DNA of 64,000 nt, taken from contig NZ_VBSB01000001.1 of NCBI RefSeq assembly GCF_013337765.1, positions 18,177-82,176 of the forward strand. Direction: 5' to 3'. The notes beneath the pieces were generated by a model, which was not told the DNA's origin, did not search any database, and saw only the letters and a program-made list of their open reading frames with translations. The stretch comes from Mycolicibacterium sphagni (GTDB lineage: Bacteria > Actinomycetota > Actinomycetes > Mycobacteriales > Mycobacteriaceae). Of the stretch, positions 25,469 through 35,107 are shown one piece after another; the first letter of the stretch is position 1, and each line of letters begins with the position of its first letter. Made by a program: the position numbers and the translations under genes.

Positions 25469-26092
25469 TCAGCGCGGCCCGAACTGGCGGTCGCCGGCAT
25501 CGCCCAGACCGGGCACGATATAGGCGATCTCATTGAGGCCGTCGTCGATGGTGGCGGTGAACAGGCGGGCGTTCGGGGCGACTTCCTCCAGAGCGGCAAT
25601 GCCTTCCGGTGCGCACACCACACACACCACGGTGATGTCGCGCGCACCGCGATCGTGCAGCAGTCCGATCGTGTAGGCCATCGAGCCGCCGGTGGCCAGC
25701 ATCGGGTCGAGCACCATGACCGGCTGGGCGCTCAGGTCGTCGGGCAGTGACTCCAGATAGGGCGTCGGCAGATGGGTGGTCTCGTCACGGGCGACACCGA
25801 CGAACCCCACCTGCGCCTCGGGGATCAGCGCGCTCGCCGTGTCGACCATCCCGAGCCCGGCCCGCAGCACCGGCACCAGCAGCGGCGGCGCGGCCAGGCG
25901 TGAGCCAGTGGTTTGCGCCATCGGAGTGTGGATGGTGACGTCCACGCAGCGCGCATCGCGGGTGGCCTCGTAAACCAGCATGTGCGTCAGGTCGGCAAGG
26001 GCACAACGGAAGGCGGCGTTATCGGTGCGCTTGTCGCGCAAGGTGGTCAGCCGTGCCTTGGCCAGTGGGTGGTCGATCACGCGCACATCCAT
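25469..26092 (-). CDS. upp: Uracil phosphoribosyltransferase
   Basis: 207 residues. [20 protein letters not shown] start, [17 protein letters not shown], and the PRPP-binding loop [21 protein letters not shown] are UPRT signatures; [11 protein letters not shown] near the end is the uracil-binding loop. It converts uracil plus PRPP to UMP. In M. tuberculosis sapM follows; here the next gene is the Rv3311-like one 60 bp away. Confidence 0.96.
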   Translation of the reverse strand: MDVRVIDHPLAKARLTTLRDKRTDNAAFRCALADLTHMLVYEATRDARCVDVTIHTPMAQTTGSRLAAPPLLVPVLRAGLGMVDTASALIPEAQVGFVGVARDETTHLPTPYLESLPDDLSAQPVMVLDPMLATGGSMAYTIGLLHDRGARDITVVCVVCAPEGIAALEEVAPNARLFTATIDDGLNEIAYIVPGLGDAGDRQFGPR

Positions 26093-26152
26093 GCGCAGAG
26101 ACTGTAGTGGGGGGCAGGCTACCCGTCAGCAAGCGTCGTTAGGCTGTGCGGC

Positions 26153-27436
26153 ATGGCTGCTGAGCTCGTTCCGGTCCGCATCGGCGTGACTGCTGGTGAC
26201 CTGTACACGTTGTGGGCGCCCCGCTGGCGCGACGGCGGCGACGAGTGGGAGGCGTTCCTCGGCAAGGACGAGGACCTCTTCGCCTTCGAGTCGGTGGCCG
26301 ACCTGGCCGCATTCGTCCGTACGGACACCGACAACGACCTGGCCGATCACCCGGCCTGGGAGGACCTCGCGTCGGCGAACGCCCACAAGCTGGAGCCGAA
26401 GAAAGACCGCGAGGTCGACCTGATCACCGTCGAGGAGCTGCTGTCCGAGAAGCCCACCGAGGAGTCGGTGACCGCCCTGGCCAACACCATGGCCGTCGTC
26501 TCCTCGATCGGCTCGGTGTGCGAGCTGCCCGCGGTGACGCGGTTCTTCAACGGCAACCCCAATCTGGGGCTGCTCTCCGGCGGCTTCGAGCAGTTCAGCG
26601 GCAAGCCCGGCCTCAAGCGCTGGAGCGTGGTCGGTGAGATCGTCGGCCGCGGATGGGACAGCGTGCTGTCCGCGATCGACGAGGTCATCACCACCCCCGA
26701 CGTCGACGAGCGAGCCGCCAAGCTGGCCGCCGACGAACTCGAGGAGCCGTACGAGGAAGAGGTCGAAGAGACGGCGGCCGTCGCGGCCGACGAGGATGCC
26801 ACCGACGCGGATGACGATGCGGACGCCGAGGAAGCCGCAGCGGACGAAGTCGTAGGGGCACCGCAGGACGCTGTCGTCCTCGGTGGCGACGCGGACTTCT
26901 GGACCGAGGTCGGTATCGATCCGGTCCGCATCACGACCGGTTCGGGCACCGTGTACACGTTGCGCTGCTACTTCGACGATCGGCCGATCTTCCTCGGCCG
27001 CAACGGCAGGATCAGCGTGTTCGGGTCGGAACGTGCGCTGGCCCGCTCGCTGGCCGACCAGCGCGACCACGATCTGGCGGACCTGAGCACCTACGACGAC
27101 ATCCACACCGCGGCCACCGACGGCTCGCTGCGGGTCGACGTCACCGAGGAAAACATCTACATGCTGACCGGGCTGTCGGACGATATCTCCGACGGGCCCG
27201 ACACGATTGACCGTGACCAGCTGGAGCTGGCGGTCGAGTTCGTCCGCGATGTCGGTGAGTACGCCGAGGAGGACCTCGTCGACCGGCTACTGGCCGACGA
27301 CCACGCGCTGGGCAAGCTGGTCGACTACGTGCTCGATCCTGAGGAGAACTCCCGCCCAGCCGGACCGTACGCGGCCGCGGTGAAGGAGTGGGAAGAGATC
27401 GAGCGCTTCGTGGAGTCGCGGCTGCGCCGCGAATGA
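26153..27436 (+). CDS. Rv3311-like acidic protein with an internal duplication
   Basis: 427 residues, soluble and very acidic in the middle (about 195-240, EEPYEEEVEETAAVAADEDATDADDDADAEE). Two copies of a small domain flank this linker: PVRIGVTAGDLYTLWAPRW ... VADLAAFVRTDTDNDLADHPAWEDL at the N-terminus and PVRITTGSGTVYTLRCYFDD ... ERALARSLADQRDHDLADLSTYDDI after the linker. Function is unknown, and I see no catalytic motif. It is conserved in position between upp and add across mycobacteria. Confidence 0.85.
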   Translation: MAAELVPVRIGVTAGDLYTLWAPRWRDGGDEWEAFLGKDEDLFAFESVADLAAFVRTDTDNDLADHPAWEDLASANAHKLEPKKDREVDLITVEELLSEKPTEESVTALANTMAVVSSIGSVCELPAVTRFFNGNPNLGLLSGGFEQFSGKPGLKRWSVVGEIVGRGWDSVLSAIDEVITTPDVDERAAKLAADELEEPYEEEVEETAAVAADEDATDADDDADAEEAAADEVVGAPQDAVVLGGDADFWTEVGIDPVRITTGSGTVYTLRCYFDDRPIFLGRNGRISVFGSERALARSLADQRDHDLADLSTYDDIHTAATDGSLRVDVTEENIYMLTGLSDDISDGPDTIDRDQLELAVEFVRDVGEYAEEDLVDRLLADDHALGKLVDYVLDPEENSRPAGPYAAAVKEWEEIERFVESRLRRE

Positions 27437-27440
27437 CGCG

Positions 27441-28931
27441 CTAGGAGCTCGCGCCCGCGCTGGCCTTCGCCCGCTTGGAGGAGCCGACGCCGCTGTGCTT
27501 TGACGACGTGGACGACTTCGTCGAGTCGCTGGCGCTGTCGCTGCTGGCCTTGGTGTCGGTCTTGGTGTCACCCGCGCTGGCTGCCGCGGCCGCGGTCTTC
27601 GTCGCCGTGGTCGACGGCGTCGCGAGTGACACACGCGGCTTGAAGCCGCCGGTCGACTTCTTCACGGTCGACGTCGTCTCGGTCGACTCAGCTGCCGAAT
27701 CCTTGGCCGCCGCGGCGGTGTCCGTCGCCGCCGCCGAGCTCGACGAGTCGGTCGTGTCGGGGGTGGTGTACGTGACGTCAGGACCGCCGACACCGTAGGG
27801 CCCGGGCCGCGTCGTCCGGAACGGGCGAACACCGAACAGGTCCTGAAGGCCGTTGTCCAAACCCACCGGAATCGCTTCGAGGAAATCCTTGGTCAGTTTG
27901 ACCGGATTCTCGAAGTAGAAGATGTTCCACGATGTCGGCTCGCCCGGGCTTTTGCTGCGGTCGTACGCCGATTCGATGATCACCCGCAGTGGAGCGTCCA
28001 GGGTGTCGGCCAGCGCGTGACCGAGCGGCCCGAGGTTGTTCAGCGGCATCAGCAGCGGCAGCACCGGGGTGGAGATCAGGTAGTAGTGGGTGTCGCCGTA
28101 CTGACCCTGGTCGACGACACCCGGGTCGGTCAGGGTGGTGTCGTCGTAGGTCCCGCCGAGGTGCAAATAGGTGATGCCCATCATTGCGTTGATGTCGGCC
28201 AGAAGATTCAGCGGATTCACCGGGAAGTCCGACCAGCCGTCGTACTGGGCGGCGATGTCGACGGTGTCGTACTGGGTATTGGTCGGGGTCGGGCCGCTGA
28301 ACGTCGCGCCGCCGAACTGCAGGAACCACGGGATGGTGACGCCGGTCGGCCCGCGCGACAAGAAGCCGCCATTCGGGCGGTTTCCGTTGGCGATCAGGAC
28401 GAAGCTGACGTCTGGACCTTCGCCGGGCGCGTATTCGGCTGCCAATGACCGCTTTTCGAGGGTGGCGATCGTGGCGCTCTGCGAAAAGCCGTACACCACG
28501 AACGTGTCGCCCGGGGCCGGCGCCACCGAGCCCACCTCGGTGTTGTAGTTGCATGACGTGCCCTTGATGCAGTTGTCCAGGTTCTGCTGACCAAGGGCCA
28601 CCGACTGATCGAAGGTCAACGTGCCCGTGTCCGGGGCGAACTGCTCAGGGGTGACGACGGCGACCCCGTTGTAGGGACCCGAAGGAACACCGGTGCCCAG
28701 GGTCGATGCGGGAGCGACGTAATTGCCGACGGCACTGGCGATGTAGTTCTCGACGAACGCGTTCGTATCCTCCGCAGGGGACAGCGAATGGCCCGTACCG
28801 CCCATCACGAGAACCGTTGTGCCAGTGAGCAGAAGCTTGAGAGCAGCGGTCGTGGTCGTCATCAAGACCACGGAAAGGAACGCTGCCAGTGCGGCGATTC
28901 CCACTGCGGTGCTGCGAGCTGCTAGGCGCAT
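27441..28931 (-). CDS. Secreted PE-PPE-domain alpha/beta hydrolase with a Ser/Thr/Ala-rich tail
   Basis: 496 residues. A signal peptide or anchor covers about 5-32 (STAVGIAALAAFLSVVLM ...). GTGHSLSPAED and the nucleophile elbow VYGFSQSATIA identify the PE-PPE (esterase/cutinase-like) domain found in mycobacterial PE/PPE proteins, but without a PE or PPE N-domain. WSDFPVNPLNLLADINAMMG is typical of the family. From about residue 385 the protein is a low-complexity Ser/Thr/Ala/Lys tail, perhaps cell-wall associated. It is convergent with the Rv3311-like gene (4-bp gap). Confidence 0.85.
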   Translation of the reverse strand: MRLAARSTAVGIAALAAFLSVVLMTTTTAALKLLLTGTTVLVMGGTGHSLSPAEDTNAFVENYIASAVGNYVAPASTLGTGVPSGPYNGVAVVTPEQFAPDTGTLTFDQSVALGQQNLDNCIKGTSCNYNTEVGSVAPAPGDTFVVYGFSQSATIATLEKRSLAAEYAPGEGPDVSFVLIANGNRPNGGFLSRGPTGVTIPWFLQFGGATFSGPTPTNTQYDTVDIAAQYDGWSDFPVNPLNLLADINAMMGITYLHLGGTYDDTTLTDPGVVDQGQYGDTHYYLISTPVLPLLMPLNNLGPLGHALADTLDAPLRVIIESAYDRSKSPGEPTSWNIFYFENPVKLTKDFLEAIPVGLDNGLQDLFGVRPFRTTRPGPYGVGGPDVTYTTPDTTDSSSSAAATDTAAAAKDSAAESTETTSTVKKSTGGFKPRVSLATPSTTATKTAAAAASAGDTKTDTKASSDSASDSTKSSTSSKHSGVGSSKRAKASAGASS

Positions 28932-29181
28932 ATCGGGCCACTCCCCTTTTCCCCGCCAACACCGAGCACGACGAACCGGCGCACCCGCCCCCGACTAGGC
29001 CTGAGAGACTCTATCAGCAAACGTGCTCAGTCAGGTATGCACCGGGGTCGAATGCGGCCTCGACAAGGCCAGCGTCTGGAATTAATTGACATCGGCGTAG
29101 CTTCTCCCGCAAACCGGCTGCTGGCGCCCGATGGCCAAATGCTAGCCTTCTGAAAACGACAAGCCTTGGGGTGAATATTCA
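28932..29181. other. 250-bp divergent intergenic region
   Basis: No gene. It must hold the promoters of the hydrolase and of the methyltransferase operon. A TTGACA hexamer (29086-29091) is present but no well-spaced -10 was found. Confidence 0.4.
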
Positions 29182-29781
29182 GTGAGCCGCGTCCATATCC
29201 CTAAGTTGGGGATAATCGCCGCACTGCGCCGAAAGACCGACGTTAAGCGCTGGGCCGATACCCGCAATCTCTACTCCGACTGGGAGCCGCGCACGGCGCG
29301 CGCCGCCGAGCTGATCCCGGCCGGCAGCCGGGTGATCGAATTCGGCGCAGGCACCCGGGCCATCGAAAAGCACCTCGACCCGTCGTGCACCTACACGCCG
29401 TCCGATCTCGTAGACCGGGGCCCCGGAACGATCGTCTGCGATCTCAACGAGCGTCCGCTGCCCAACCTGGGCAAGGACACCTACGACGTCGCCGTGATCA
29501 TGGGCGTTCTGGAATACCTGCGCGACGTCCCGTCGGTGCTGGACTGGCTGTCGGCGTTCGTGCCGCGCGCGGTGATCTCCTACGGCTGCCCGGACAGCAA
29601 CGACCAGTTCCGGCGGACCAAGCTCGGTGCCGTCGACCGCATCAGCCGGGGCTGGTTGAACAGCTACCTCGAAGCGGATATTCGGACGCTCTTCGGTGAC
29701 CGCGGCTACACCAGCGAGCACGAAGAGAACTGGGCAAACGTCGACGGGTATCAGCACCGGCTGTTCGTCTTCACCAAGTAG
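29182..29781 (+). CDS. Class I SAM-dependent methyltransferase
   Basis: 199 residues from GTG 29182. Rossmann motif I is RVIEFGAGTRAIEKHL (about 50-65), motif II follows with TPSDLVDRG and motif IV with YDVAVIMGVLEYLRDVPSVLDWL. The substrate is unknown. It starts a same-strand run with a PhyH dioxygenase (143-bp gap) and an oxidoreductase (overlap). Confidence 0.82.
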   Translation: MSRVHIPKLGIIAALRRKTDVKRWADTRNLYSDWEPRTARAAELIPAGSRVIEFGAGTRAIEKHLDPSCTYTPSDLVDRGPGTIVCDLNERPLPNLGKDTYDVAVIMGVLEYLRDVPSVLDWLSAFVPRAVISYGCPDSNDQFRRTKLGAVDRISRGWLNSYLEADIRTLFGDRGYTSEHEENWANVDGYQHRLFVFTK

Positions 29782-29924
29782 TCCACCAACGCGACCGCGT
29801 CACTTTCCGGTTGCAGGTGACTTCCGGCCCTCGCAGCCAGCATCGATCGCCTGTAGCGTGGATCGCGGATTTCGATTCCACGCTGGCCGTGGCCTATCGT
29901 CGTGGGCTGAGGGAGGTATCACTG

Positions 29925-30770
29925 GTGACGTCGACACTGACTTTGTCTGACCTGCTGGCAAACCAGGGCATCGCCGATTTGACCGGACTCTGGCCGGTCG
30001 AGATGGTCGAAGACTGGAATCGCCGGCTCGATCCGATCTTCGCGGGAACCGACGGTGAGCGACGGTCGTACGCGAGCGCGGACGCGCTGGCCGAGACCGG
30101 TATCTTCGCGGAGCTGTTCAGCGAACCCGTTCGTCAGGTGATCGCCGGCATTCACCCCTCAGCCCTGCTGTACCACTGCCATAGCTACGAGATCGCCGCC
30201 AACCAGGGCCGGCCGCACATTCACCGCGACAAGCCGCTGGGCTGGCATCGCGACACCGAGACGATCGGCGCCTACACCCCCGATTTCCCGTCCTTCATCA
30301 GCATCTTCATCCTGCTGTCGCCGGTCGGCGAGGGCGATGGCGCGTTCGAGTTCTACCCGCATCGCCCCAACAACGGCATGCGTGCCGGCGGCGACGCGGT
30401 GCAGCTGGTCGGCCCGGTCGGCACCGCAGCGATGTGGAACCGCTCCTACTTCCACCGCGCGTCACCGAACCGTGGTGCGCTGCGCCGGCGCGTCCTGAAG
30501 GTTTCGTTCCAGCCCGCCGGCCTGCCGAACGACCGGATCGGGTTGCCCGAGTTTCAGGACGCCCGCCCTCACCTGACCGATCCGGCCTTGCTCGCCCTCA
30601 TCGACGAGCGCCGGGTGGGAACCACCACCCCGCTGCAGGATCGCGGCGAGATTCCGGCAGGCACCCCGCTGCCGCCGACCACGAAGAACGAACTGTCACG
30701 GGCGCAGGCGACCTACATCCGCGCCCAGACCGTCGGTTTTCGAGTGCTGGCCGCCGCGGGCGTTGTGTGA
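29925..30770 (+). CDS. Phytanoyl-CoA dioxygenase-like Fe(II)/2-oxoglutarate enzyme
   Basis: 281 residues from GTG 29925, which has GGGAGG 8 nt upstream; the open frame reaches further upstream but lacks coding character. HWRDTE-like LGWHRDTETIGAYTPD gives the HxD iron ligands, and the distal His is probably in WNRSYFHRASPNRG followed by the Arg of NRGALRRRVLKVSF that would bind 2-oxoglutarate. The PhyH fold hydroxylates small or lipid-linked substrates. Its stop overlaps the next gene (GTGTGA), so the two should be co-translated. Confidence 0.8.
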   Translation: MTSTLTLSDLLANQGIADLTGLWPVEMVEDWNRRLDPIFAGTDGERRSYASADALAETGIFAELFSEPVRQVIAGIHPSALLYHCHSYEIAANQGRPHIHRDKPLGWHRDTETIGAYTPDFPSFISIFILLSPVGEGDGAFEFYPHRPNNGMRAGGDAVQLVGPVGTAAMWNRSYFHRASPNRGALRRRVLKVSFQPAGLPNDRIGLPEFQDARPHLTDPALLALIDERRVGTTTPLQDRGEIPAGTPLPPTTKNELSRAQATYIRAQTVGFRVLAAAGVV

Positions 30771-31789
30771 CCCAGCCCAGTAACCGGCTGCGGGCGCTCG
30801 TCGTCGGTTCCGGATACCGAGTCCGCAACGCCTTTCTTCCGGCGTTGAATCTGCTCGATTCTCATATCGAGGTCGTCGGAATCCATTCTCGGACTTACGA
30901 CAACGCACGCCGCGCCGGTGAGCGGTGGGGTGTGCAGGCCATCGAGGACCCACGGGTCTTGCGCCCGGGAGACATCGACATCGCGCTGGTGTCGGTGACG
31001 GTGACCAACAACGTCGCCGTCCTGAAGTCGATTGCCCACCTGGCGCCCGGGGCGGCTTTGGTGATCGATACCCCCGGCGTTGGGCGGCTCGACGATCTTG
31101 CTCGCCTGACACAATTCCGGAAGTGGTCGCAGATCCGGGTCGGCGAAGACTTCATGAACATGCCGCAGTACCGTCTGGTCGGCGACGTCATCCGGTCCGG
31201 TGCACTCGGCGACGTCAGCCGAATCTCGATGTCGGAGATGGGATATCGCTACCACGCGTTGGCGCTGCTGAGGTCCTGGCTGGACCTGCTGCCGCCGAGT
31301 TCGGCCCGCAGTCAGCGTGTTCCAGGTGGCGTCAACATCGACTACCGGTTCCGCGGCGGGAAGACCGGCGAGGTTCGCGAGCCGTACCGGCAGGGCGAGG
31401 GATCCTTCACCGTCACCGGCAGCAAGGGCGCCCTGACCGGACATCCGATGGGCTACGCGATCCCAGATGTCCAGGGCGCCAAGCTTGTTCGCCTGCAGGA
31501 CGACAGCGGCCTTGCCGGGTTCGCCATCGACGGGCTCGCGACGCCGATGACGATAGACCTTCCGCATCACGCGGCCATAAACGCCATGGGGCTCGAAGAC
31601 GATTCCGAGTTCAACGTGCTGCGGATCGACGGGCTCGCCCAGGTGATCTCATCGCTGTGGGAGCCCGATCCGGTGAACACCCGCTACCGGCTCGAAGACG
31701 CCGTCGCGGACAACCTCGTTAGCTGGGCCGCCCGGGCCGTCCCCTGGCTGCCTGCGTCGGCTATTCGGCTTCGAGGTGCAGGTCGGTAG
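30767..31789 (+). CDS. Gfo/Idh/MocA-like NAD(P)-dependent oxidoreductase
   Basis: 340 residues from GTG 30767. N-terminal Rossmann motif LVVGSGYRVRNAFLPAL, then VVGIHSRTYDNARRAGERWGV, ALVSVTVTNNVAVLKSIAHL and VIDTPG fit the Gfo/Idh family. The usual catalytic EKP is replaced by IDTPG, so the chemistry may differ. The C-terminal domain is beta-rich. Together with the methyltransferase and dioxygenase it forms a modification operon of unknown product. Its last 29 bp overlap the convergent MmpL gene. Confidence 0.75.
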   Translation: MTQPSNRLRALVVGSGYRVRNAFLPALNLLDSHIEVVGIHSRTYDNARRAGERWGVQAIEDPRVLRPGDIDIALVSVTVTNNVAVLKSIAHLAPGAALVIDTPGVGRLDDLARLTQFRKWSQIRVGEDFMNMPQYRLVGDVIRSGALGDVSRISMSEMGYRYHALALLRSWLDLLPPSSARSQRVPGGVNIDYRFRGGKTGEVREPYRQGEGSFTVTGSKGALTGHPMGYAIPDVQGAKLVRLQDDSGLAGFAIDGLATPMTIDLPHHAAINAMGLEDDSEFNVLRIDGLAQVISSLWEPDPVNTRYRLEDAVADNLVSWAARAVPWLPASAIRLRGAGR

Positions 31790-34700
31790 GAGGCTCGTCC
31801 TCGTCGATCGCCTCGTCGAATTCCTCCGGCAGCTCCTCGGCCACGGTCTCGTCGTCGAATTCATGGTCGAGCACCGCCACGGGCGCCGCGACGGAAGCCG
31901 CAGCGGCGGCAGCGGCAGCCGCCTTCGCAGCCTCGATCTTGACGCGCGGCGGCTTGGAGGGCCACCAGTTGGCATCGCCGACCAACACGGCCGCCGCAGG
32001 CACCGTGAGGGTGCGCACCAGGAACGTGTCCAGCAGCAGACCGACGCCGATAACGAAGCCGATCTGAGCTGCCGTGAGAATGCTGCTGACGGTCAGCGCC
32101 ATCATCGACGCCGCGAAGATCAAGCCCGCCGAGGTGATCACCCCGCCGGTAGCCCCGACCGTACGGATAACTGCTGAGCGCACACCGTATTTCGCCTCGT
32201 CGCGGATGCGCGAGATCAACAGCAGATTGTAGTCGGCGCCGACGGCGACGAGCACCATGAACGCGATTCCCGGTACGCCCCAAGACAATTCCTGGCCCAG
32301 GATGAATTGGAATACCACAACCCCGATACCCAACGCAGCGCCGTACGAAAGAATCACGGACAGCACCAGATACAGGGGCGCGACGACCGAGCGCAGCAAC
32401 ACGAACAGGATCAGGAAGACGACGACCAGCGTCATGAACAAGATGTAGACGAAGTCGGAGTCGTAGAAGTCCCGGATGTTGGCGTTGATCGACGAGTACC
32501 CCACCATCGAGATCTCGGCACCCGCCAACTGCGTATTGGGCCGCGCGGCGTTCGCGGTGTCGACGATCACCTTGGTTTGATCCATCGCCGCGATGCCGAA
32601 CGGATTGAGCGCCGTCTGAATCAGATAGCGCGCCGAATGGCCGTCTTCGGAGACGAACAACGCGGCGGCCTTCTTGAACTCGTCCATCGTCAAGACCTGT
32701 GGCGGGATGTAGAAGCCCGACATCGGCGGGTCGGCCGCCTCCCGCTTCATCGCCAACAGGAACCCCGAGGCCTGATCCAGGCCGGCGCCCAGATTCCTGG
32801 TCTGGTCGACGAGCACCTGAACACCCACCGCGAGTTGACGACTGGCGTCGGCAAGCTGGTTGGCACCGGTCACCGCTTCGTTGAGCTTCTTCTCGACACC
32901 ACCTGGTTGGCCGACCCCGAGCGCACGGGCGGCCGCCGTGGCCTTCTGCACATCCTGGCTCAGCGCGCGGACCGACTCGTCGAGCTTCTGCGACCCGTCT
33001 GTCTGTGACAGTTCTCGAGCAAACGCCTCGATGGCATGGACGGCCGGGGTGTCACTGACATCGACGATCTTCTGAAGGTCCGAACGTGAGGCCACGCAGG
33101 CCGGATCCGCATCGCACTGCGGACTGACATTCAGCGCGAGCACCATCGGAGTGGCCCAGTCGCTGATGCTCGTCACCCGAAGGATGCTGACGCCCAGCGA
33201 GTCGCCCAGGGTCCGCATGTTGGTCACCAGCGAGGCGGTCTTGTCGATCTGGTCCAGCGTCTTGGACCCACCGTATTTCTGCGACATGGCGTCCAGCGCG
33301 CTGGTCAGCCCGCGAACACTGGCGATCGATCCCACCACCTGGGTGCGGATTTGGCCCAGGACGTCGGCCATCTTGCCGGCACCACCCGACAGCAGGCTGA
33401 GGTTGTCGTCGTTGGTGTGGATCAGATTGGACGCGTCACCGAGCTTGCTGCCCACTTCACCGGCCTGATAGGTCGTTTTGGCCTGCTCGAGCACCTGGCC
33501 GGTGGGCCTGGTGATGCCACGGACCATGTCGATATCGGGCAGCTGCGCGATACGTGCCGCCATCTGCTCCATATCGGCCAGCGCCTTGGGGGAACGCAGA
33601 TCGTTCGGGGATTGGATGAACAAGAACTGCTGCAGCGTGCTGCTGATCGGGAAGTGCCTGTCCATCACCTCGTAGGCGTGGTTGCTCGCGGAATCCTGCG
33701 GCAGGTTCTTGCGGTCGTCGTAGTTGAAGTTCATCACCGCCGTGGTGGCGGCCAGCGCGCCCAGGATCAGCACGCTGGTCGTCAGCAACAGGACGGGCCG
33801 GCGGACGATCATCACGCCGGAGCGCCGCCAGAACCGGCCGGTGACGTCGCGCCGCTGTTTGATCCAGCCCCGCCGGCCGGCCAGCACGATGAATGCCGGG
33901 AGCAGGGTGATCGATGCCAGGAAGCCGACGAAGATGGTCACCGCCAGGGCCGGGCCGACGCTCGAGAAGATCGCCAGTTTGGTGAAGGACATCCCCAGGA
34001 AGGTGATGGCGACGGTGCCCGCCGAGCCGGCGATCACTTCACCGATCGAGGCCAGCGCTTCCACCAGGGCATCGTCAGACGCCAACCCGGTCTTGGTGAG
34101 CTCCTGATATCGGCTGTAGAGGAAGACGCCGTAGTCGACACCAGCGCCCATGACCATGCCGGTCATCAACATGATCGTCTGCGGGCCCAGCCCCAACCCG
34201 AGTTCACCGAGGCCGGCCACGGTCTGCTGGGAAACCACAAGCGAGACGCCGATGGTGAGCAAAGGCATCAGCATGGCGACCAGGCTGCGATACACGATGA
34301 CCAAGATCGCGAACACCAGCCCGACTGTCGCGATTTCGATCATGTGCTGGTCGTTAGCGCCAATGACGGTCAAGTCCTCGAGCGTGGAGGCGCCGCCCAC
34401 CACATTGACCTTCAGCGACGAATTCTTGCTCTCCTCGTTGGCGGCTTTGAAGACAGCGCGATACGCCTCCTGGCCGTCCGGGGCGCCCATCGTGCCGGAC
34501 ATGCTCACCGGCAGGTTCCAGGCCTTCCCGTCCTTGCTGGTCATCACCTCTTTGAGTTCCGGGATGTGCACGAAATCCTGGAGCGACGTGACGTGCTTGG
34601 TGTCGGCCTTCAGCTTGTCGACGATCCTGCGGTAAGTGTCCTCGTCGGCCGGCGTCAGGCCGTTCTCGTTGCTGAGGATGACCGCGGCGAAATTGCCCGC

Positions 34701-34943
34701 GTTCGCCTCGTGAAAGGCCTCCTGCATCTTGTGGGCGGAGACCAGCACCGGAGCATCTTGGGGCAGGAAATCCGGGGGGTTGCGGGCCGCGACGACGGAC
34801 AACGGGGCGATGAGGGCCACCAGGGCGCCCGCCAGAACTAGCCAAGCGGCGATCACGAGCAGTGGGTGGTGAACGATCGCCCGACCCAAGCCCGTGAAGA
34901 ACCTACGTGCTGACACGCCCTTGAAAACGGCGCGCTTGGACAT
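31761..34943 (-). CDS. MmpL-family RND transporter
   Basis: 1060 residues from ATG 34943 (a GTG lies just before it). Twelve transmembrane segments in the MmpL pattern: TM1 at about 30-50, a large periplasmic loop, TM2-6 with GMVMGAGVDYGVFLYSRY, a second loop of about 350 residues with coiled-coil stretches, then TM7-12 with LVAVGADYNLLLISRIRDE. The two D-Y pairs (GVDYG, GADYN) form the proton relay. A charged Ala/Glu-rich cytosolic tail follows. MmpL proteins export lipids or siderophores across the inner membrane; the substrate cannot be told, and no MmpS gene is adjacent. Confidence 0.93.
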   Translation of the reverse strand: MSKRAVFKGVSARRFFTGLGRAIVHHPLLVIAAWLVLAGALVALIAPLSVVAARNPPDFLPQDAPVLVSAHKMQEAFHEANAGNFAAVILSNENGLTPADEDTYRRIVDKLKADTKHVTSLQDFVHIPELKEVMTSKDGKAWNLPVSMSGTMGAPDGQEAYRAVFKAANEESKNSSLKVNVVGGASTLEDLTVIGANDQHMIEIATVGLVFAILVIVYRSLVAMLMPLLTIGVSLVVSQQTVAGLGELGLGLGPQTIMLMTGMVMGAGVDYGVFLYSRYQELTKTGLASDDALVEALASIGEVIAGSAGTVAITFLGMSFTKLAIFSSVGPALAVTIFVGFLASITLLPAFIVLAGRRGWIKQRRDVTGRFWRRSGVMIVRRPVLLLTTSVLILGALAATTAVMNFNYDDRKNLPQDSASNHAYEVMDRHFPISSTLQQFLFIQSPNDLRSPKALADMEQMAARIAQLPDIDMVRGITRPTGQVLEQAKTTYQAGEVGSKLGDASNLIHTNDDNLSLLSGGAGKMADVLGQIRTQVVGSIASVRGLTSALDAMSQKYGGSKTLDQIDKTASLVTNMRTLGDSLGVSILRVTSISDWATPMVLALNVSPQCDADPACVASRSDLQKIVDVSDTPAVHAIEAFARELSQTDGSQKLDESVRALSQDVQKATAAARALGVGQPGGVEKKLNEAVTGANQLADASRQLAVGVQVLVDQTRNLGAGLDQASGFLLAMKREAADPPMSGFYIPPQVLTMDEFKKAAALFVSEDGHSARYLIQTALNPFGIAAMDQTKVIVDTANAARPNTQLAGAEISMVGYSSINANIRDFYDSDFVYILFMTLVVVFLILFVLLRSVVAPLYLVLSVILSYGAALGIGVVVFQFILGQELSWGVPGIAFMVLVAVGADYNLLLISRIRDEAKYGVRSAVIRTVGATGGVITSAGLIFAASMMALTVSSILTAAQIGFVIGVGLLLDTFLVRTLTVPAAAVLVGDANWWPSKPPRVKIEAAKAAAAAAAAASVAAPVAVLDHEFDDETVAEELPEEFDEAIDEDEPPTDLHLEAE

Positions 34944-35107
34944 CACACCAAGTTACATCGCGCAAACGCGCGGACATGTATCACGAGGTGACGAGACAAT
35001 TCGTGGCGAGCGCAGGCCCGCGAGTCGGATCGTACGCCCGCTTCGAGAACTAAGCGCGGCGAGAACAGCCGTATGCCACGATGGAGCAAACAAAATGGGA
35101 GTGGCAG

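Noticed and set aside
29086..29091. TTGACA as the methyltransferase promoter
   Set aside because: No convincing -10 at proper spacing.
33351..34841. Long plus-strand open frame opposite the MmpL gene
   Set aside because: Composition is typical of high-GC antisense frames; MmpL motifs on the other strand are clear.
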